A DNA stretch of 24,646 nucleotides, from assembly GCA_001873515.1 (NCBI GenBank), contig MNZH01000019.1, positions 1 to 24,646 of the forward strand, read 5' to 3'. The notes under the pieces are model-generated. The model did no database searches. It was not told the DNA's origin and saw nothing but the letters and a program-made list of their open reading frames with translations. Origin of the DNA: Parcubacteria group bacterium CG2_30_45_37. Lineage in GTDB: Bacteria > Patescibacteriota > Patescibacteriia > Patescibacteriales > GWC2-42-12. Position 1 is the stretch's first letter. Each line of letters starts with the position of its first letter. The position numbers and the translations under genes are program-made. Of the stretch, positions 7,855-15,487 are shown piece by piece.

Positions 7855-7888
7855 AAAGGGTCAAGTAAAAACTTGGCCTTTTAATTTT
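7855..7888 (+). terminator. Intrinsic terminator after the orphan gene
   Basis: An 11-12 bp stem (AAGGGTCAAGT with ACTTGGCCTT, two G-T pairs) closes an AAAA loop and is followed by TTTTAATTTT. It lies 29 bases after the stop at 7826. It also sits just beyond the stop of the converging glycosyltransferase gene at 7890 and may serve both. Confidence 0.75.
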
Positions 7889-7889
7889 G

Positions 7890-9095
7890 CTAAAAAAGTA
7901 GTAAATCTTTATACATCTCCAGCGTTTTTTCCGCGCAATCATGCCAGCTGTACTTTTTAATCTGTTTATATCCCCTGTTCCGTAAATCTTCACGCAATTT
8001 TTCATCTCGCAAAGCCTCTTCAATTTTATTTTTCATATCCGCTTCATTATCCGGATTAAAATACAGCGCGGCCGGCCCAAAAATTTCCGGCAAGCAGGCT
8101 CGGTTTGAGCTTACCACCGGCAAACCGTGCGCCATGGCTTCTAAGGGCGGTAGGCCGAAGCCTTCGTAAAACGAAGGAAAAACATAAGCTAAGGCATTGT
8201 CGTAAAACTCGGCCAGCTCGTTATCAGGCACGTAGCCGGGAAAAATAATATTTTCAGAAAAATTTTTGGCGTATTGTTTTAAGCGCGAATAAAAATAATC
8301 CTCTTTGCCCACTAAAACAAGTTTCAATCCCCCCACCCCCCCTTTATCAAGGGGGGCTTTTATTTGCGCGAATACTTTAATTAAGCCCTCCAGGTTTTTA
8401 TGCGGGTAAGCGTTGCCGACGTAAAGCAGGTAGGGGAAATTTAATCCCCCCTCCCCCCCTTTATCAAGGGGGGTTTTTGCCAGCTCGGCCACGCCTTCGT
8501 AAGTAACCACCACTTTATCAGGACTGATTTTAAATTGTTTAACCACGTCATTTTTAGTATATTCGGACACGGCGAAAACTTTTTTAGCCCGCTTGACCGC
8601 TGACGAGATGACAAGTTTATACGCCAAATTTTTAATTTTGTAAGTTAGCGGCCCCAAAGTGGTGGCGCGAACCGTGGGAAATTTTATTAAGATTAAATCA
8701 TGAATGGTAACCACGAATTTAACCGGGCACATTATGGGCACGTTAAAATGCGGCCAATGCATTAAATCCAGATGCTCGCGCCAAATATAAAATGGCAAGA
8801 TAATCTGCTCGGCCAGGCCGTACCATTTAATGTCGGCTAAAACTTTTTTCACCCGCGGACTCGAGCTTTTTAACTCGGAGAAATTTTCCCGGCGCAGAAA
8901 AATAACGTAATCATTTTCCCGGTCAAGCCCGATGATATTATCAACGATTTCCTGGGTATAGCGGCCTAGGCCTTTGCCCACCGGCCCGTAAAAGCGGGCA
9001 TCAATGCCGATGCGTTTGGGTTTAGCCCCCTTTAATAAAGGGGGTAAGGGGGATTTTAAAGGTTTTTCTATATCCATAGGTTTTTTATTTAACAT
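7890..9095 (-). CDS. GT4-family glycosyltransferase with three repeat-encoded insertions
   Basis: This 401-aa GT-B enzyme probably transfers a hexose from a nucleotide sugar to a lipid-linked acceptor at the inner membrane face. Family features are IGIDARFYGPVGKGLGRYTQ near the N-terminus, VVTIHDLILIKFP (about 128-140), AVSEYTKNDVV (about 175-185), YLLYVGNAYPHKNLEGL and the donor-binding motif FYEGFGLPPLEAMAHG, with E311 and E319 in the ExxxxxxxE pattern. Three segments are translated C-run/G-run palindromes: residues 12-24 (PLKSPLPPLLKGA), 207-219 (KTPLDKGGEGGLN) and 246-257 (KAPLDKGGVGGL). None breaks a family motif; they fall at the N-terminus, in the interdomain linker and in a loop before a beta strand. 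ATG 9095 overlaps the upstream gene by 11 bases; an internal Met at residue 7 is an alternative. Substrate is unknown. Confidence 0.9.
   Translation of the reverse strand: MLNKKPMDIEKPLKSPLPPLLKGAKPKRIGIDARFYGPVGKGLGRYTQEIVDNIIGLDRENDYVIFLRRENFSELKSSSPRVKKVLADIKWYGLAEQIILPFYIWREHLDLMHWPHFNVPIMCPVKFVVTIHDLILIKFPTVRATTLGPLTYKIKNLAYKLVISSAVKRAKKVFAVSEYTKNDVVKQFKISPDKVVVTYEGVAELAKTPLDKGGEGGLNFPYLLYVGNAYPHKNLEGLIKVFAQIKAPLDKGGVGGLKLVLVGKEDYFYSRLKQYAKNFSENIIFPGYVPDNELAEFYDNALAYVFPSFYEGFGLPPLEAMAHGLPVVSSNRACLPEIFGPAALYFNPDNEADMKNKIEEALRDEKLREDLRNRGYKQIKKYSWHDCAEKTLEMYKDLLLF
8327..8359. repeat. CCCCCTT/AAGGGGG palindrome, copy in GT4 gene (linker 2)
   Basis: A C-run, CTTTATCAAG and a G-run form a hairpin within the GT4 gene. 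It is read in frame as KAPLDKGGVGGL. Confidence 0.88.
8445..8475. repeat. CCCCCTT/AAGGGGG palindrome, copy in GT4 gene (linker 1)
   Basis: The same core as the copy at 8327 (CCCCCCTTTATCAAGGGGGG) is read in frame as KTPLDKGGEGGLN. The two copies are nearly identical and about 115 bp apart. Confidence 0.88.
9025..9055. repeat. CCCCCTT/AAGGGGG palindrome near the GT4 N-terminus
   Basis: GCCCCCTTTAATAAAGGGGG plus a trailing TAAGGGGGA is read in the opposite sense to the two linker copies relative to the gene, giving PLKSPLPPLLKGA. Confidence 0.82.
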
Positions 9096-10806
9096 CTGAT
9101 AAATCCCCCGCCCTATCGGGCGACCCCTTTGTTAAAGGGGTTATAAGGGACAACCGATACAGCGTAAAATCCTTAGTAATCTGCTCTATCGGTGCAATCT
9201 GTAAATTAAATTCCGGCAGTCTTTTATTGTTTAAATAATTAATATCTCGCTCCGGAAAAGTAAAATTATAATAATAGACCGGCAAGCGCCTGATTAAAGC
9301 CGCGTATTGTTTAATCATATTATCGTCGTCAAACAGGCCGACAATCACCTTTCTTTCCGGGAAAAACAATTTATCATGATAGCGGGTAATGATGACCGCC
9401 TGATTTTCCGTTAAGCCCACCACCTGGTTCAGTTCGGCGCGCGCCGCCAGCTGATTTTTCGCCGATTTAATCAAACTCTCAGCCGAGCCGGTTAGAACAA
9501 ATTTCAGCGAAACCACGAAAACTAAAACCATGGCCAAGGCGCGGACGGAATAAATTAAATATTTCTTCTTAAAAAGGTTGGATAATTTTACTAAAAAAAT
9601 CGCGGCCAACGGCATGGCGCCAAGGTAAATCGGCAGCCAATAGCGGACGTAAGAATTACCGATGGTAAAACTTTTTGGGTCAGGATTGTCATGAAAATTC
9701 CAGCTGCCGTAATATAAAATTAAAATCGCCGAAGCGGCCGCCAAGGCGGTGAAATAGGCGAAATGCCGTTTTTTCCATTTGCGAAATTTAAACAAAAGCA
9801 AGAGCCAGCCCAAAACCGCGGGCCAAAAAAGCCAATAAAATATCGGCGCGAAATAATAATAGAGCATTTTCAAGCTTTTCAGCGGCTGCAGCCCGAAATG
9901 AAAAAAATTGTCCTTAATTTGGATTAAATTATTTTTAATCTCCCCTGATTTAATTATCGCGTTTCCGGCGCCGGCCATGTTTAAAATTGACCGGTTCATT
10001 TCGTTGTAACCGCCCTGCCAATAAGCGCCGTAGAGAATTTTATTGTAATAAAACATCGGGCTTAAGGAAAACAAAACAAAAAATAAAAAAATCACGGGCT
10101 TTATCAGGCCGACTTTTTTAATATTAAATAGCCAGATAATCAGCCAAACTGGGGCAAGCCAAATCAGCTCCGAGGCGCGCGTCATAATTGCCAGCCCGGT
10201 GAAAGCGCCGGCTAAGCCAATTAGCAAATCCGCCCAGTACCATTTAATTTTTTTTACCGAGACTACCGCGAAATAAAAACCGGCCATGGCTAAAACCATG
10301 AATAAAACATTATGAAACAGGCTGCGGGCGCTGTAATAAATCAGCGGCGGAAAACTGGCCAAAAACAGCGCGGCGATTAAAGCGTTGCGCTTGCCGAAAA
10401 TTTCCTTAATCAATAAATAATAAAAAATCAATCCCAAGGCGGCGAAAAACGGCGTCAGATAAGGAATGACTTTGTAAGACGTCAGGCTGGCGATTTTGCC
10501 GTATATTAAAATTATTCCCAAAAAACTCACCGGTTTGAGCCAGCCGTAATCGCTTCTGAAGCTTCTCGGGCGGATGATATCGCCGGCGACTAAATTATAT
10601 TTTTCAAAAAAAGAGAGCCGGCCGGTCTGGGCGTAAAGCTTGCTGAAAGTATAATTAGCCGACTCGTCCGGGGACAGCCATTTTACAAAATCGTTTTTTT
10701 GCGTAAAATAGTTAAAACTGGCCGTGCCCAGAAAAAATAAAACCGCGGCCAATAGTAATATTAGCCAAAGCCAGTCTGTTAGCAGCCAGTTTTTAATTTT
10801 TGCCAT
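9085..10806 (-). CDS. Polytopic GT-C-type glycosyltransferase (PMT/ArnT-like)
   Basis: From ATG 10806 (MAKIKNWLLTDW) the protein is 573 aa; a longer start at 10845 would overlap the divergent gene and is less likely. A first membrane helix is followed by an extracytoplasmic loop with WLSPDESANYTFSKL. Its Asp-Glu pair (D47-E48) matches the acidic motif of the first loop in GT-C enzymes such as protein mannosyltransferases and ArnT. About ten further helices follow, including ALIAALFLASFPPLIYYSAR, and then a C-terminal soluble tail. Such enzymes use polyprenyl-phosphate sugars outside the membrane. The last residues (LITPLTKGSPDRAGDLSDVK) derive from a repeat, and the stop overlaps the next gene by 11 bases, so the two are probably co-translated. 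Family assignment is moderate and the acceptor is unknown. Confidence 0.8.
   Translation of the reverse strand: MAKIKNWLLTDWLWLILLLAAVLFFLGTASFNYFTQKNDFVKWLSPDESANYTFSKLYAQTGRLSFFEKYNLVAGDIIRPRSFRSDYGWLKPVSFLGIILIYGKIASLTSYKVIPYLTPFFAALGLIFYYLLIKEIFGKRNALIAALFLASFPPLIYYSARSLFHNVLFMVLAMAGFYFAVVSVKKIKWYWADLLIGLAGAFTGLAIMTRASELIWLAPVWLIIWLFNIKKVGLIKPVIFLFFVLFSLSPMFYYNKILYGAYWQGGYNEMNRSILNMAGAGNAIIKSGEIKNNLIQIKDNFFHFGLQPLKSLKMLYYYFAPIFYWLFWPAVLGWLLLLFKFRKWKKRHFAYFTALAAASAILILYYGSWNFHDNPDPKSFTIGNSYVRYWLPIYLGAMPLAAIFLVKLSNLFKKKYLIYSVRALAMVLVFVVSLKFVLTGSAESLIKSAKNQLAARAELNQVVGLTENQAVIITRYHDKLFFPERKVIVGLFDDDNMIKQYAALIRRLPVYYYNFTFPERDINYLNNKRLPEFNLQIAPIEQITKDFTLYRLSLITPLTKGSPDRAGDLSDVK
9102..9149. repeat. 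CCCCCTT/AAGGGGG palindrome forming the GT-C C-terminus
   Basis: CCCCCGCCCTATCGGGCG and CCCCTTTGTTAAAGGGG lie side by side and encode the last residues of the GT-C protein. The repeat therefore created or altered the C-terminus a few codons before the overlap with the GT4 gene. Confidence 0.78.
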
Positions 10807-10809
10807 AAA

Positions 10810-10818
10810 TGGTAAAAT
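10810..10818 (+). promoter_or_regulatory. Extended -10 promoter giving a leaderless transcript
   Basis: TGGTAAAAT (TGn plus a near-consensus -10) ends 6 bases before ATG 10825. Transcription would start at or within one base of the start codon, so the mRNA should be leaderless. The region also holds the start of the divergent GT-C gene. Confidence 0.55.
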
Positions 10819-10824
10819 AATAGT

Positions 10825-12753
10825 ATGAAAATAAAGCCGCCCCATTTCCTTGATTCGCTTTTGATTTTACTTTGCCTAATCGCTTTAAGTGGCGGCTTGG
10901 TTTACCGATTTTACGCGCTCAACCGAACGGGCGTGATTATTAGCTTAATTTTAGCGGTTATTTCTTTTGTTATTATACAATATTATTACCTTATTTCCAA
11001 TAAAAAAACAAGGCGGTCGGCGGCGACCAAAGTTGAAAAAATCAGTTTTAAATTTATTAATTTCTTACTTGTTACTTGTTACTTGTTACTTATTCTCTTC
11101 TGTTTTTACCTTTTATTTAAGCATGGGACCGTTGACGCCATTACTTCGCCCTGGCAAGCGGTGCCAAAGTATTTTTTCATTTTTTATTCATTGGCCAGCC
11201 TGGCTTTAATCGGCAATCTGGCGAGCAATAAAACCATCGCCTTGCCTTTATTGACGCTTCATTATTTCCTGTCATTTTCCGTGGCTTTAATCGTCTATCG
11301 GCTTGGCTACGGCTACGACCCGTTCATCCACCAAGCCACGGAGAAATTAATCGCTCAGGCCGGCGCGGTTGAGCCCAAGCCGTTTTACTACTTAGGCCAA
11401 TACGCCTTAGTGGTGATTATCCATAAAATTACCGCGGCTCCCCTAGTTTGGCTGGATAAGCTGCTGGTGCCGCTTTTAGCCGCGCTATTTTTACCCTTGG
11501 CTTTATGGCGGTTTTTAAAATCCTGGTTTAATTCCCCGGCTCTGAATTTAATTTTGATTTTAGCAATCCTGGCTTTAACTTTTCCCTTTTTCATCGTCAC
11601 CACGCCGCAAAACCTGGCTTATCTGTTTTTACTCTTAGCCATTCTGTTCGGCCTGGTTTGCAAAAATTATTACGATTATTTGGTAATTATTTTATTGGCC
11701 GCGGCCGCGCTGATTACCCAGCCGCTGGCCGGCATTCCGGCCGCCTTGCTTTGCGCCGGCTTGGCCGTTTACCATAGCGGCAAGATAAAGTTTAAAAAAT
11801 ATCTTTACGCGGGATTATTGGTTATCGCGGTTGGCCTTCTGCCGGCGCTATTTTATTTTTTGAATAAAAACCTGCCGGCCGCGGGCGCGAACGCCGCGGC
11901 CGCGCTTAATGGCAATTTATTCGGTTTAAATTCGGCCAGCCAAAGCAATTGGCTCCTAAATTTCCTTTATTTTTACGGCTTTAATCTAAAATTCGCCATC
12001 GGGCTGTTGGTTATCGGCGGAATTTTTATCGCCATAAAATACCGCGAACAATGCCGCCTTGGCTTTGTTTACTTGGCCCTGGCCTTATCACTAATCGCCT
12101 CTTATCTGATTGCCGTCCGGCTGCCTTTTAATTTTCTCATTAATTACGAGCAGGATAATTACCCGCAGAGAATCCTGGTTATGGCCGGATTTTTTCTCTT
12201 GCCATTTATAATTATTTCGGTTTACGCGCTTTTAGAAAAAATTTATCAGAAAAATAATTTTATTAAAGCCAGTTTTATTGTTTTTTTAGTCTTACTAATC
12301 AGCGCCTCGCTTTATCTTTCTTACCCGCGCTCCGACGATTATTTTAATTCCCGCGGCCGGTCGCTCTCGGCCGCCGATATCCAAGCCGTCAACTGGATAA
12401 ACGAGCGCGCCAGCTCGGCTTACCTCGTCTTGGCCAACCAGCAAGTAAGCGCCGCGGCCTTAAGTCAATTCGGCTTTAAAAAATACTTTCAAACCGCCCG
12501 AGGCGAAATTTTTTATTACCCCATCCCGACCAGTTCCCCGCTCTACCAATATTATCTGGATATGGTTTATAAAAAACCCAGCCGCGAAACTATTAACGCG
12601 GCCATGGCTTTGGCGGGAGTTAACCAGGGCTATTTGGTCTTGAATAAATATTGGCGGGCTTTCGCTAAAATTCTGGCCGAAGCCAAGTTCTCGGCCGATG
12701 GCTTTCAGGAATTCGGCGGCGGCCAAACCTATGTTTTTGAGTATAACAAATAA
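10825..12753 (+). CDS. Polytopic membrane protein with GT-C/oligosaccharyltransferase-like architecture
   Basis: This 642-aa protein has about 12-13 hydrophobic helices up to residue about 505, then a soluble C-terminal domain (about 515-642). The loop YRLGYGYDPFIHQATEKLI (about 158-176) has an Asp and a His placed as in the first external loop of STT3/PglB-like and other GT-C enzymes. The tail DIQAVNWINERASSAYLVLA resembles the soluble domain that follows the membrane part in such proteins. I see no clear WWDYG motif, so oligosaccharyltransferase activity is unproven. Residues 80-89 are encoded by 7-bp tandem repeats. It is the only plus-strand glycan gene in the block and faces the GT4 gene at 12784 across a 16-bp palindrome. 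A GT-C glycosyltransferase or a glycan-handling membrane protein is the best guess. Confidence 0.72.
   Translation: MKIKPPHFLDSLLILLCLIALSGGLVYRFYALNRTGVIISLILAVISFVIIQYYYLISNKKTRRSAATKVEKISFKFINFLLVTCYLLLILFCFYLLFKHGTVDAITSPWQAVPKYFFIFYSLASLALIGNLASNKTIALPLLTLHYFLSFSVALIVYRLGYGYDPFIHQATEKLIAQAGAVEPKPFYYLGQYALVVIIHKITAAPLVWLDKLLVPLLAALFLPLALWRFLKSWFNSPALNLILILAILALTFPFFIVTTPQNLAYLFLLLAILFGLVCKNYYDYLVIILLAAAALITQPLAGIPAALLCAGLAVYHSGKIKFKKYLYAGLLVIAVGLLPALFYFLNKNLPAAGANAAAALNGNLFGLNSASQSNWLLNFLYFYGFNLKFAIGLLVIGGIFIAIKYREQCRLGFVYLALALSLIASYLIAVRLPFNFLINYEQDNYPQRILVMAGFFLLPFIIISVYALLEKIYQKNNFIKASFIVFLVLLISASLYLSYPRSDDYFNSRGRSLSAADIQAVNWINERASSAYLVLANQQVSAAALSQFGFKKYFQTARGEIFYYPIPTSSPLYQYYLDMVYKKPSRETINAAMALAGVNQGYLVLNKYWRAFAKILAEAKFSADGFQEFGGGQTYVFEYNK
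11065..11091 (+). repeat. 7-bp tandem repeat (TTACTTG, 3.9 copies) inside a coding region
   Basis: Three exact TTACTTG units and a fourth lacking its last base run through codons for LLVTCYLLL, inside a hydrophobic helix of the 642-aa protein. Seven is not a multiple of three, so gain or loss of one unit would shift the frame. Confidence 0.9.
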
Positions 12754-12754
12754 A

Positions 12755-12770
12755 TGTCATTGCAATGACA
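12755..12770. repeat. Collapsed CATTGCGAG element, 16-bp perfect palindrome
   Basis: TGTCATTGCAATGACA consists of the two terminal ends of the family joined with no centre. It lies two bases after the stop at 12753 and 13 bases before the stop of the converging GT4 gene. It may add a small hairpin to both 3' ends. Confidence 0.82.
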
Positions 12771-12783
12771 ACGATACGCATAT

Positions 12784-13938
12784 TTACGCTATTAACTTTA
12801 ATATCTCTTTTAGGTAATTATCAATCCTAAAAAGCGCGGCTTTTTCTTTCCCCGCCGTGATTATCTCGTTTAGATTTTCCTGATTATTTATTATCCACTC
12901 CATTTTTTCGGCCAACTTTTCAACATCCGCTGGTTTAAATAAAATACCGGCGTTTTTGCTTAAAAGCTCCGGTATGCCGCCCAGCTCGCTTGCCAAAACC
13001 GGCAGTCCGGCCGCCAGCGCCCGCTGGATGGCGTTAGGGCAGTTCTCGTAAACCAGCGACGGGTAAACCAAGCAATGACTGGAACTTAGCAGTTTAGCGG
13101 CCGCGGCCTCGCCAGGCCAGTCCAGAAATTTAACGCCCGCGCCCAAAGCCTCGGCCTCGGTCCGTTTGGAGCCGTTGCCCGCGATCGTCAGCTCGGCCTC
13201 GGGGTATTTTCGCTTGATTGTTTTAAACGCTTCAATCAGTAGAAATACGCCTTTATGCTCTTCAATTTGGCCGATAAACAAAAATTTAAAATTGCCGCCC
13301 GGCCGTTTTGTCCCAGCCGCGGGCGCGGCCGCTACCGGGTTGGGCAAAACCAGCCGCTTTGATTTTATGAAAAAAATTTTATCCAGATGCATGTCTAAAA
13401 GCCAGCGGGAAGGAAAAATTACGATATCGGGCGAATCAACGATTCGGCTCATCAATCCGGCGTAATTTCTGGCCGAATAGCTGTCAATCGCTTTTTCCCG
13501 GCCATAATATAAGAGGCCGGAAGGATGAATCAGCTGGAGATCGTGCGCCAGATGAAGCTGTCTGATTTTTAGCTTCCTAATCGCCCGCGGCGCTAAAAAT
13601 CCTAAACCCATTAAATTGTTGGTAATTACCGCGTCGCAATTTTCGCGCTGTAAAATTTTTTTAATTTTAAAATAGCCGACAATGTCGAACATGTCCCAAA
13701 GATGCCAAACCAACCTGAAAAATTTAGGCAATTTATTCAAATTATAATATAGGCTATTTAAATAATAAATTCGTAATTTATAATTCGTAATTCGTAATTT
13801 GCTAAAGCGTGGTTTGGTGCAAATAATAAAAACTTCGTGGCCAGCCTTAATTAGGCCATTAGCAATAGTCTCAACCACTCTTTCCGCGCCGCCGCGGTTA
13901 AACGGCTGATACAGGTTATTTATCAAACAAATTTTCAT
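12784..13938 (-). CDS. GT4-family glycosyltransferase with variant donor motif
   Basis: This 384-aa GT-B enzyme has the N-terminal glycine-rich loop NLYQPFNRGGAERVVETIANG, a middle FLAPRAIRKLKIRQLHLAHD, then FLFIGQIEEHKGVFLLIEAF and the C-terminal VYENCPNAIQRALAAGLPVLAS. In most GT4 enzymes the last motif has two glutamates; here the second position is Gln (IQRAL in place of the usual LEAM). Related enzymes with ENCP in this place are often active, so this is a variant rather than clear loss. Residues about 46-58 (SKLRITNYKLRIY) are encoded by 7-bp tandem repeats inserted between strands of the N-terminal domain. It is the last gene of a minus-strand run that begins at 17184, 35 bases after the preceding GT4. 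It probably adds one sugar to the same glycan; substrate is unknown. Confidence 0.88.
   Translation of the reverse strand: MKICLINNLYQPFNRGGAERVVETIANGLIKAGHEVFIICTKPRFSKLRITNYKLRIYYLNSLYYNLNKLPKFFRLVWHLWDMFDIVGYFKIKKILQRENCDAVITNNLMGLGFLAPRAIRKLKIRQLHLAHDLQLIHPSGLLYYGREKAIDSYSARNYAGLMSRIVDSPDIVIFPSRWLLDMHLDKIFFIKSKRLVLPNPVAAAPAAGTKRPGGNFKFLFIGQIEEHKGVFLLIEAFKTIKRKYPEAELTIAGNGSKRTEAEALGAGVKFLDWPGEAAAAKLLSSSHCLVYPSLVYENCPNAIQRALAAGLPVLASELGGIPELLSKNAGILFKPADVEKLAEKMEWIINNQENLNEIITAGKEKAALFRIDNYLKEILKLIA
13767..13801 (-). repeat. 7-bp tandem repeat (TAATTCG, five degenerate copies) inside a GT4 gene
   Basis: On the plus strand five 7-base units run in register: AAATTCG, TAATTTA, TAATTCG, TAATTCG, TAATTTG. 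They encode a peptide with a 7-residue period (KLRITNYKLRI). The unit length matches that of the repeat at 11065, although the sequence differs. Confidence 0.85.
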
Positions 13939-13973
13939 AAACGCGATAAAAATAATTTTTTCAAAGTATGGTA

Positions 13974-15146
13974 CTAATTTATACTATACTTAACGTAATG
14001 GCAGACGGCGTCAAGCCGTTTGCCTACCTGGCCCCAGGTGTATTTTTTTTCCACCAGTTCCCGGCCCGCCTGGCCCAAGCGCTCGGCCCAAGCGTTATCG
14101 CCTAAAATAATTTTTATTTTTTTGACTAAATCTTTAACGTCGCCCGGCCTGACCAACAGCCCCTCTCGGCCGTTTCTAAAAACGCTTCTGACGCCGGGCA
14201 AATTGGAAGTAATCACCGGCTTGGAGCAAGACATGGCTTCTAGGAGCACTAAGCCGAAAGCTTCGCCCTGGTTAACCGAGGGCAAAACCAAGCAGTCGCA
14301 GTAATTATAAAAATCAACCAGCTTATTATTGTCAACGTTATCATGGAAAATGACCGATTTTTCCAGCCCCAAAGAGCGGGCGCGGCTTTTATAATGATTA
14401 AGCAGGCCGCCGCTGCCCACTACATCCAAAATCGTCGCCCGGTACCGGGGCGCTTTAATAATTTCGGCCACCGCGCCTAAAAGATTCTCCAAACCTTTGA
14501 AATAATGCGCCCGATCCAAGCCGCCGACGAATAAAATCGCTTTATGGCGGCGTTTTTTATTTAAATCATCGTGATAAGTCACAAATTGCTCCAAGTTAAC
14601 GCCGAATAAAATCTGCCGGAATTTATCCGGCCGGGCCGAATAATATTTTTTTAAATCAGAATGCTTGACGTAATCCAGCGAGGCGCAGGTGATGATTTTA
14701 GCCGAACGGATGATTAGGGGCAAGAAAAAAATCCGGTATAAATAAAAAATCGCGCCGCTAAACCCTTCGGCCCGACTATCCATATGATAATGAAGAATTA
14801 ATTTGAATTTTCTCCCGGCGACGAGTTTTTTGAGTAGCACCGCCTTAAGCGCTCCGTAAAAAGGATAGTGCAGTTGGATGACGTCAAAGCCGTTTAATTT
14901 CCAAAATAACTGCGGTACCAAAGCGGCGTTGCCGAACTGGAAAAGCGGCCTTAGGCGCTCTACCCTGAATTTGCCCTCGCCCGCGGTCGGCGAATCACCG
15001 CCGGCCTTGAACCGGCCGCGGTAATCGGGAGTAAAAACCGTCACTTCATGGCCCGAATCGGCCAGCACCTCGGCTAAATTATAAACGCAGTTGCCGATAC
15101 CGCCGCGATAAGGCGAAAAAGTGGAAACGATTTGCGCGATTTTCAT
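13974..15146 (-). CDS. GT4-family glycosyltransferase
   Basis: This 390-aa GT-B enzyme starts MKIAQIVSTFSPYRGGIGNC, with the glycine-rich acceptor loop at residues 14-18. Other family features are QLHYPFYGALKAV, KLILHYHMDSRAEG (about 115-128), ITCASLDYVKHS and ILFVGGLDRAHYFKGLENLL (about 204-223). The donor motif GEAFGLVLLEAMSCSKPVITS has both glutamates (E295 and E303). The HMD segment and overall pattern resemble PimB/PimA-like mannosyltransferases, though the sugar cannot be told from sequence. The gene starts only 3 bases after the DUF2304 stop, so the two are cotranscribed. There are no repeat insertions, in contrast to both neighbouring GT4 genes. It is likely a cytoplasmic enzyme working at the membrane on a lipid-linked glycan. 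Confidence 0.9.
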   Translation of the reverse strand: MKIAQIVSTFSPYRGGIGNCVYNLAEVLADSGHEVTVFTPDYRGRFKAGGDSPTAGEGKFRVERLRPLFQFGNAALVPQLFWKLNGFDVIQLHYPFYGALKAVLLKKLVAGRKFKLILHYHMDSRAEGFSGAIFYLYRIFFLPLIIRSAKIITCASLDYVKHSDLKKYYSARPDKFRQILFGVNLEQFVTYHDDLNKKRRHKAILFVGGLDRAHYFKGLENLLGAVAEIIKAPRYRATILDVVGSGGLLNHYKSRARSLGLEKSVIFHDNVDNNKLVDFYNYCDCLVLPSVNQGEAFGLVLLEAMSCSKPVITSNLPGVRSVFRNGREGLLVRPGDVKDLVKKIKIILGDNAWAERLGQAGRELVEKKYTWGQVGKRLDAVCHYVKYSIN

Positions 15147-15149
15147 AGG

Positions 15150-15473
15150 CTATTTATCTTTCAAGGCGATATGCTGGACAATCTTAGTGGTGTCTTTTTC
15201 GATTTTTTCCAGCTTCAATCTTAAGCGGAAGACCAGATAAAACAGCAGCACCACGCTTAAATATAAAAGCACCTCGATGCCCGAACCGCTAAAGCCCAGC
15301 CCGGCCACCAGCTGGTCGATAAATTTTAGGCCGATAATTAACAGCGCGGCCGAGAGCCAGAAAACCAGCCAAAACAGAAACTCGCTCGCGCTGATGTAAT
15401 TTTTCCGCCTTTGCCACCAGAGGCGGGAAAGAAACCAGGCGATAATTATTAGGGCGATGATTTGTTGGAACAT
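15150..15473 (-). CDS. DUF2304 family small membrane protein
   Basis: The 107-aa protein has an N-terminal hydrophobic helix, then the family-typical ISASEFLFWLVFWLSAALLI (about 27-46), a third helix (about 68-83) and a charged helical tail (KLEKIEKDTTKIVQHIAL). This matches the DUF2304 layout. DUF2304 genes commonly follow a GT2 dolichyl-phosphate-mannose-synthase-like gene, and here the GT2 ends 14 bases upstream. The protein may anchor the GT2 or help move its polyprenyl-phosphate-sugar product across the membrane; that is inference. The length is normal for the family. Confidence 0.85.
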   Translation of the reverse strand: MFQQIIALIIIAWFLSRLWWQRRKNYISASEFLFWLVFWLSAALLIIGLKFIDQLVAGLGFSGSGIEVLLYLSVVLLFYLVFRLRLKLEKIEKDTTKIVQHIALKDK

Positions 15474-15487
15474 ATGTAAAATTGTTT

